Source: Paramecium octaurelia (taxonomy: Eukaryota; Ciliophora; Oligohymenophorea; Peniculida; Parameciidae). Taken from it: DNA of 28,765 nt. Shown here one piece after another: positions 22,227-28,765 of the stretch (the first letter of the stretch is position 1; each line of letters begins with the position of its first letter). The translations under genes were made by a program, and so were the position numbers. The notes under the pieces were generated by a model, which saw nothing but the letters and a program-made list of their open reading frames with translations, was not told the DNA's origin and did not search any database. Location: contig CAJJDP010000224.1 in assembly GCA_905182995.1 (NCBI GenBank), positions 3,862-32,626 of the forward strand, given 5' to 3'.

Positions 22227-23555
22227 ATGCCCGCTAAACTTGAAGAATATTCAAAATCCATTCCATTGAGCATGAAGCTTGAGAAAACTCCATTTACAGC
22301 GATAAATCATTCAGTCATATTATAACAAATACATTCAAACATCGACAGGATATTATATGTTATTGGTATTCCATTTATTAAATATTTATTTAAAATTTTT
22401 TTGTTAACTAACAATTATGGTGGAATGAACTCACTTTATTCTTTGAAGTTTATTAATATCGATTTGAAAAAGTGATAGTTGGACAAATGAAGGTATTAAA
22501 ATGAGATAGTATCATAAGTAGATCAAAATAATAATAATAAATGAGTTTTATTTAATTTTTTGAATAAATATTTATTTGTTATTCTGTAAATATTTATTTA
22601 TTGATTTATCAATAATTTAATTTTGGTATAATAAATTTTATATTCTTATATTTCTAATTTCATCAATCTTCGTCTATTCTAATTCTGGTACATTATTTTT
22701 TTTATCTTTAGAATTAGATTCCAGGAGGCTTTATTTCTTGCCTATAAACTAAATAATAGAAAATGTTAGAGTTGTTCCATTTTCTTTATTAGGATGTGTG
22801 AGTATATTTCAAAAAGAAAACCATTTAAAAAAGATATCTTTTAATTTTTACTTTTTATGTATTGCCAACTCATTTAGTTTATAGGAAATTTAACTTATCT
22901 TCCAATAGTACTGCCATTTCTTTGAGAAAATTAAATATTTATAGGCTAAATGGAAGTCTATAAATATAACGACACTATTATCTTTTTTCTTGAATTATTG
23001 CATGTTTGTAATCGGTTTTAATATCTATGGTTGTGTTCTGGCTCCTTGTGCAATCTAAATTCTTCTTTTATAATCATTTTTCATAATAGTTTTAGAGTTT
23101 CTTCAAACTTCAGCTTGAGCCATTTCACTACAGACTTTACTATATTATTAGTCTAAGTTAATATTTTTCAGCTTTTTTTAGTGTAATCAGCCTGTTTCCC
23201 CTATTAATTCGCTGTTGATTGCTACCATAAATAAGACATGCTCTTTATTCTTTAATCTTACATTTTTTCTTTCACAAATTTTATTTTTGTAATTTTTGTA
23301 GCTATTTTGGAGAATATTTTTTTAATATTTGAGTAAAATGACAAGTTATTTTGGACAATTTGAAAAAATTTATTTAGTGACCAAAATTATTTACATCTAG
23401 ATAACATTTTTTTAGACCTCCATCCTTTTTTACATGACTATGAACTCATTAATGCTGCGAAAAGATTCCTTATATATGATATGACGTGAGTTCTATTTCA
23501 AATAATTATAAAATCAACAACGGATTAGATTTGAATATTATATATTGTCAAAAAA
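22227..23555. other. A+T-rich tract, no gene seen
   Basis: One frame stays open to 22475 directly after the preceding candidate, possibly the remainder of a longer decayed gene. The rest is spacer-like, with T-rich runs. Confidence 0.4.
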
Positions 23556-24095
23556 ATGATTCATAATTATTATAGAAGATTGATAAGTTGTGAGTTATCA
23601 AAAGATAGAGAATATGGTTTAAAAATAACCAAGCAGGATGCAAATATAATTGAAGACAAAAAGATCTCAAAAAATAAATATTTCTCATTATGTAAGAAGT
23701 GTTCTTTTGTACTGTTTTTCATCTTTTTTCTGGTCAGCAAATTCAATACTCTAGCATGCAGAATCTATTATGAGGATATCCTTTTTCTCCTACCGTGCCT
23801 TTTTATGACTTAATCAATTTTAATGAAATTATTATTGGTAAATTATAAATACTATTCTGTTTAAATATTTGCTTCATTTGTTGATCGATTAATTCATTTT
23901 ATACACTTTTTCTAAATATCATCAGCTATTCCTTTGATATCATATATAGTGTAATTAAATAATTTAAAAGATAAAAGAAAAACCTTGATCTTTCTAGTCG
24001 TGATTGTAATATCTGCCATTCTAAAATATATAATACTTCCATTATTAATATTATTTATTCAAAAACACCCTTTTTCAAATTAATAATAAGGCTGA
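23556..24095 (+). CDS. Possible small membrane protein, unknown
   Basis: ATG at 23556 (MIHNYYRRLISCELSKDREY...) to TGA 24093-24095: 179 codons, single exon in the ciliate code. A charged, Lys-rich N-terminal 45 residues precedes a hydrophobic run (SFVLFFIFFLVSKF). A second, longer hydrophobic segment lies near the C-terminus (TLIFLVVIVISAILKYIILP). This arrangement suits a two-pass membrane protein. Against it, composition is scarcely different from spacer, T-rich DNA mimics membrane helices, and an open run of this length has a few percent chance per frame. No family is recognised. Confidence 0.3.
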
Positions 24096-25025
24096 TAATT
24101 ATTCTTTTATATAATGTCTCTAAAACCCATCCTCTTTCTGCATATTAATTATCTAATAATTTAACGATTAATAGTTTCAACGACTCTTCCATTTAATGAA
24201 ATTAAACTTTAAGGATACTATTCTAATTACTAATTCTATTAATAATATGATTTATGATATCAATCTCTTCTAATAAATATTAAATATTTTGATAATATTA
24301 CAATTAATAGTATTTTAATATAATTATTTTTAATTCTAGAAATATTTTATTCTTTTTCCTTCAATAAGAAATTACTAAAATAGTTTTGAATGATTAAAAT
24401 CTTCTATTATTTTTAAATTACTTGGAATAGATTCCTTTTGCTTTTACAAGATCTTATTTTGATTAATAGAATTTATACCTCTTACAATTAATAAAGCCAT
24501 TAAATTGATGAATAATTTAAATTTTTTTTACAAATCAGATGAATGAAAAGTTTGAAGTGATTTTTCAGCGAATGAAATTATGTAGCACATTAACTTTTAT
24601 TAAAGTGTATTAGTTTTGGCTGAAAAAGTAATTGGTTTAAATTCTTAATCTTTAGTTTTTGTCTATGAAGATTTTGTAAGACTAATATGTTCATCCAAAT
24701 TGTAGTATCATTATAGATTTCAGAAGGTCAACATCTCAGAATAGTTGCAATTATGATCTTTTCTTTTTAATAGTAGATAACTTATATTAATAAATTGCTA
24801 ACTTTATTGTAATAAATATTTGGAAATTTTTGGAGTAAGAACTCAGAGAAATATTAATTTTACAATATCACTTTAGATTTGTGATTTTACATAAATGTAG
24901 CTAATTAAAAGAATATTATTAATAATGATATAATTCATAGCACTATTTAGTGGGGAAATTTTTTATTTTTTAAAAATAGTAAAATTAGAATGAAATATAT
25001 AATGTTGATGTATTTTTGATGTTAA
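24096..25025. other. A+T-rich spacer downstream of WD gene B
   Basis: No gene seen. It contains the 3' flank of WD gene B, whose TGA is at 25026-25028. No terminator or poly(A) motif can be singled out in such A+T-rich DNA. Confidence 0.5.
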
Positions 25026-28008
25026 TCAATTTTTTTTCTCTAATATCAAACTGCCTTTTGATTTAAAAAATTATCTTAAATCAATATGGCATTAATTTAC
25101 AAATTCCCCTTTCAAGATTAAAGCTTCTTTGGTTTCTAAATTTAAATTTTAGGAAATTACTAAAATCGTAATATGAGAGGAAACTAATTAATAATAAGCA
25201 TAATTTACAATCTGAAAGGGGAACACTGGTAATTCTGGTCAAATTCATATGAGGAAAGAGAAGGAGATCGCTATATTGTATTTTTTCACCAGATTCAACA
25301 TCCCTACAAAAAGTCTTACTATTGGAACAGGCAGATGCTAATAAGTAATCACTAGTAGAGAATTGTTCTTAGAAAATTCCATCCTAATGACAATCTAGCT
25401 AGGCCTTTTATTCACCTGTATTAACATTCCATAAACGGAAAGAGTTATCATCACTAACTGATACCAAGATAGTACCATTTTGCGAAAAACAGACTGAAAT
25501 GACCTCCTCTCTATGATTATTTAATTTGCCTTTATAATATACTGTCTTAACATCCCAGAAACGGATAGATTTATCTCCACTACCAGATGCTAACGTAGAA
25601 CCATCAGGAGAGAAACAGATTGACCTGACATCATCTCTATGACCATCTAATTTGGCCTTTTATTATTCTGTCTTAACATCCCATAAACGGATAGATCTAT
25701 CATAACTGCTAGATGCTAATGTTGTACCATCAGGAGAGAAACAGACTGATCGAACACTACTAGTATGCCCATCTAATTTTGCTTTTTATTATTCTGTCTT
25801 AACATTCCATAAACGGATAGATTTATCATTACTTCCTGATGCTATTGTAGTACCATCAGGAGAGAAACAGACCGATCTTACGTAATCAAAATGACCATCT
25901 AATTTCTTTTGTTATAATCCTGTCTTAACATTCCATAAACGGAGAGATTTGTCATCGCTACCAGACGCTAAAGTAGTACCATCAGGAGAGAAACAGATTG
26001 ACATGACATCATCACTATGACCATCAAATTTGCCCTTTAATTATTCTGTCTTAACATCCCATAAACGGATAGACTTATCATAACTGCTAGATGCTAATGT
26101 TGTACCATCAGGAGAGAAACAGACTGATCGAACACTACTAGTATGCCCATCTAATTTTGCTTTTTATTATTCTGTCTTAACATTCCATAAACGGATAGAT
26201 TTATCATCACTACCAGATGCTAATGTAGTACTATCAGGAGAGAAGCAAACTGATCTAACATAATCAGTATGGCCATCAAATTTGGTTTCTAATTAACCTG
26301 TCTTTACATTCCATAAACAAATAGATTTATTCAAGCTCCCAGATGCTAACGAGGTGCCATCAGGAGAATAACATATTGAATAAACAGCATTAGTAGGACC
26401 ATCAAATTTGGCTTCTGAATATAAAGTATTAACATCCCATAAACAGATAGAGTTATCATAAGCACCTGATACTAATGTATTACCATCAGGGGAGAAACAG
26501 ACTTATCGAACATCATCAGTATGAACATCTAATTTAATTTTTTATTCTCCTGTCTTAACATCCCATAAACGGATAGTCTTATCTCCGCTGCCTGACACTA
26601 ATGTAATACCATCCGGAGAGAAACAGACTGACCATACAGTATTAGTATGACCATCTAACTTGGCTTTTTATTATCCGGTCTTAGCCTCCCATAAGCGAAT
26701 AGAATTATCACTACTACCAGATGCTATTGTGGTACCAAAAGGGGAAAAACAGACTGAAGAAACATAATTAGAATGACCAATTAATTTGGCTTATTTTAAT
26801 CCTGACTAAGCATTCCATAAGCAGAACTTATTTCCTCCAGATATAAATATAGTACCATCAGGAGAAAAACAGATTGAATAAACATTACGGTACTGACCAT
26901 CTAATTTTGCTTTTAATTATATGGTCTTAGTATTCCATAAACGGATAGACTTATCAACACTACCAGATACTAATGTAGCACCATAAGGAGAGAAACATAC
27001 CGTCCACACATCATCAGTGTGTCCAATCAATTTCGACATTTATTTCCCTGTTTTAACATTCCATAAATACACAAATTTGCAAATGGAAGAAGCTAATGTC
27101 CTACCATTAGAAGAGAAACATACTGATTGTACTTTGCTTTTCCGTTATATCAAAGTCTATATTTTTCCTCTTTTCATATCCCACAAAAGAATGGATTGAT
27201 CGTCACTGCAAGAAGCTAATGAATTACCACCTGGAGAAAAGCAGACTGAATTGACTCTACTATGATGGCCATTTAATTTAATTTCCTCACTTATTCTTAG
27301 ATTCCTCCATTTACAATTAAATAATTTTGCTCCATTTAAATTCATCCCACTAATAATGACATTATTAAATTCAGATCCACTCAAGTCACATCTCACAAAA
27401 TTAGCCCCTATTAATTAAGTATTCCTAATTCTAATCTTTTCATAAGATTGTGTCTTCAAATCAACTTTCATTTCAATTAATAAATGAAGAGAATTTGATC
27501 CGCACTGAATGTACCTCTCATCTAAGGCAGTAAGATTAACGAAAAATTTAAATAATTCTATGATGTTCTTATCATAAGAAATGTTTTTGATCAGATCTAA
27601 TTTAATATCTTTGTATCCTTCTAAAGAATAATTTTATCTGTTAAATTCATGTTCTTTTATTTTATTGAGAACATCAGTTATTTTCTCAACGTCATTCTTT
27701 CTGACATTGTATATCTATTCCTTATCAAATAGTGATTAATTTTCACCTTATGGCTCTTCATATTCAACTTGCCATTAATTTTAATTCTCTGTGAGAAATC
27801 TTAGACAGTCTTAAATTTTCTTTCTTTTCAATATTTTAATTAGAGTAGGAAGGAATAATTCATTAAATTCTGTAGATGGAGCCAATACCCCATACAAATT
27901 TTGCTCCTACTTGTTTGAGCCATTCATTTCCTCTTTTTTAAATAATATTGAATTTATATTTCTTAATTTTGAATTTATCCAATGAATCATACCTAAAATT
28001 TAAGACAT
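25026..28008 (-). CDS. WD-repeat protein B (16 WD repeats, pentapeptide-like segment)
   Basis: Minus-strand frame in the ciliate code from ATG 28008 ([17 protein letters not shown]...) to TGA 25026-25028, with one 25-nt intron (25184-25208): about 985 residues. Residues 199-234 have pentapeptide-like spacing ([19 protein letters not shown], then [15 protein letters not shown]), closely matching gene A. Residues 247-914 are 16 WD repeats, mostly 42 residues ([20 protein letters not shown]...[17 protein letters not shown]). Repeat 4 lacks a few residues, and repeat 16 has lost the GH and WD signatures. The tail ([20 protein letters not shown]) matches the family end. The role is presumably a scaffold or interaction platform; no catalytic motif is seen. 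The start is uncertain: the frame is open without an ATG to 28089, where a TGA occurs, and a spliced upstream exon is possible. It is a paralogue of gene A, in the same orientation about 20 kb away. Confidence 0.87.
25184..25208 (-). other. 25-nt spliceosomal intron in WD gene B
   Basis: On the minus strand it reads GTAAATTATG...ATTAATTAG, 25 nt. Removal joins SVPLSDF to [10 protein letters not shown] and keeps the family tail in frame. Its position corresponds to the 25-nt intron of gene A, just before the ITIL motif, although the intron sequences differ. Confidence 0.87.
25267..27270 (-). repeat. 16-unit WD-repeat array of gene B
   Basis: Tandem coding repeat with a 126-bp period (2,004 bp). 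Repeats 9-11 and 12-14 form two matching triplets: the segments starting near 26059 and 25681 are nearly identical over about 170 bp at an offset of exactly 378 bp (three repeats). The order of blade-specific motifs is the same in both (DYVRS, SSVRS, DDV). This points to a recent duplication of a three-repeat block. Confidence 0.88.
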
Positions 28009-28307
28009 TAAAGGTACAAGAGTAGAACTATTAAACTTATGCTATTGCAGCAACTTTGAATATCTCAACTTAAAAAAGAATACGAAAATTCATAATAAGT
28101 GTTGCAGAAAGAAACTGATTACAAAGATCAGATATCTTTTGAATAAAGAAATTTATACAAGAACAAGAATGTTTTGAATTAAATCAATTATAAAAAACCA
28201 TAGCTAAGGAACTTTTAAAATTCATTATTAAACGATGCTAGAGGGATTAATAACTTAAATCTTAAATCTAACTTTGCACTTTAAAAACTTAAATTACCTC
28301 ATTAGCA
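28009..28307. other. Upstream region of WD gene B; probable divergent promoter region
   Basis: It lies between the minus-strand gene B and a plus-strand candidate starting at 28308. The part next to gene B (28009-28190) still reads protein-like on the minus strand in two frames (one gives NSKHSCSCINFFIQKI), so the N-terminal exon of gene B may be here. No ATG and splice pair could be settled. Confidence 0.35.
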
Positions 28308-28765
28308 ATGTCTAATTTTGTTTTTTAGATATAGCAATTTTTAGTTTTCATCACAAGTAATAAAGATGTTGGTAATTGAGGGGTCAACTACAAAACCATT
28401 AATCATATTAGATGAGGAAAAATACTTTTGTGTTTAGGAGCACTTGGAATGAATGATTTTTCACATTTTTATTGATTAAGGGGAACATCACTCTGAAGTT
28501 TATTCATATCGTCTTTGATTAAGAATTTGAAAATATATGTAATATACACTTTGAAGAATCAGAGTTTATGTTAGTTCTAGACAATCCTCCAATTCCCAAA
28601 AATAACAGAGTTAGAAAACTATTAAAAGCAGTTGAAAAATTTTGCCTTCACATTCTCCAAATTGAATTTAATTGAACAATTATGGTAGTTGATGAAATTG
28701 CATGTTTACAAAAACGATATTGAAAGACTAATTCATGAGTACTTTAGGTAATTTTCGAGTTTGGG
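28308..28765 (+). CDS. 5' part of a candidate gene, interrupted and cut by the window edge
   Basis: The ATG at 28308 opens a 12-nt exon. A 25-nt gap, 28320-28344 (GTTTTTTAGA...TTTTTAG), joins it in phase to SSQVIKMLVIEGSTTKPLII and on to LDEEKYFCVQEHLE, where a TGA (28450) occurs. A neighbouring frame from about 28457 to 28675 is strongly protein-like (HFEESEFMLVLDNPPIPKNN, then RVRKLLKAVEKFCL). I could not find an intron that joins the two frames, so this is either a decayed gene or a mis-modelled one. It is divergent from WD gene B. No family is recognised, and the 3' end lies outside the window. Confidence 0.35.

Noticed and set aside
27017..27396. Short plus-strand frame and a separate 79-codon minus-strand frame overlapping the start of the WD array
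   Set aside because: The plus frame is a shadow. The minus one is a standard-code fragment of WD protein B, which reads through as one protein in the ciliate code.

Overview
The window reads as ciliate nuclear DNA, almost certainly from Paramecium. It is roughly three-quarters or more A+T. The two long genes that can be identified read cleanly only if TAA and TAG mean glutamine and TGA is the sole stop. Both carry a GTA...TAG intron of exactly 25 nt, a Paramecium hallmark. Read with the standard code, these genes break into short pieces.

Layout. (1) 114-1674, plus strand: a candidate small-intron gene followed by, or continuous with, a second open frame; no family recognised. (2) 2628-5262, minus: WD-repeat gene A, with a pentapeptide-type segment, 14 WD repeats and a conserved C-terminal tail. 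A possible older N-terminal extension, broken by one TGA, reaches 5725. (3) 5.7-10.2 kb: several G+C-richer islands with plus-strand candidate genes, best at 7646-8274 where three tiny introns join four exons. (4) 10261-13019: two copies of a 1,379-bp segment that I cannot tell apart, separated by a single N at 11640; this looks like an unmerged contig overlap. (5) 13.0-21.0 kb: very A+T-rich DNA with open frames on both strands but no gene I can defend. (6) 21.0-22.2 kb: a G+C-richer plus-strand tract with candidate exons and in-frame TGAs. (7) 22.5-25.0 kb: A+T-rich, with one possible small membrane protein. (8) 25026-28008, minus: WD-repeat gene B, a paralogue of A with 16 repeats, including a recent-looking duplication of a three-repeat block. 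(9) 28308-28765, plus: the start of a divergent candidate gene, cut by the window edge.

How it fits together. A and B are same-strand paralogues of one Paramecium WD-repeat family. They share the order unique N-terminus, pentapeptide-like segment, WD array, tail, and they share the position of the terminal intron. They bracket about 20 kb of unusually gene-poor DNA. That is atypical for a Paramecium somatic chromosome, where genes are densely packed. Germline-limited DNA, a subtelomeric or decaying region, or an assembly problem are all possible. I did not find a transposase, CRISPR array, RNA gene, telomeric repeat or other recognisable mobile or defence system. Outside the two WD genes, gene calls rest on open frames and intron-sized GT...AG gaps and should be treated as hypotheses.
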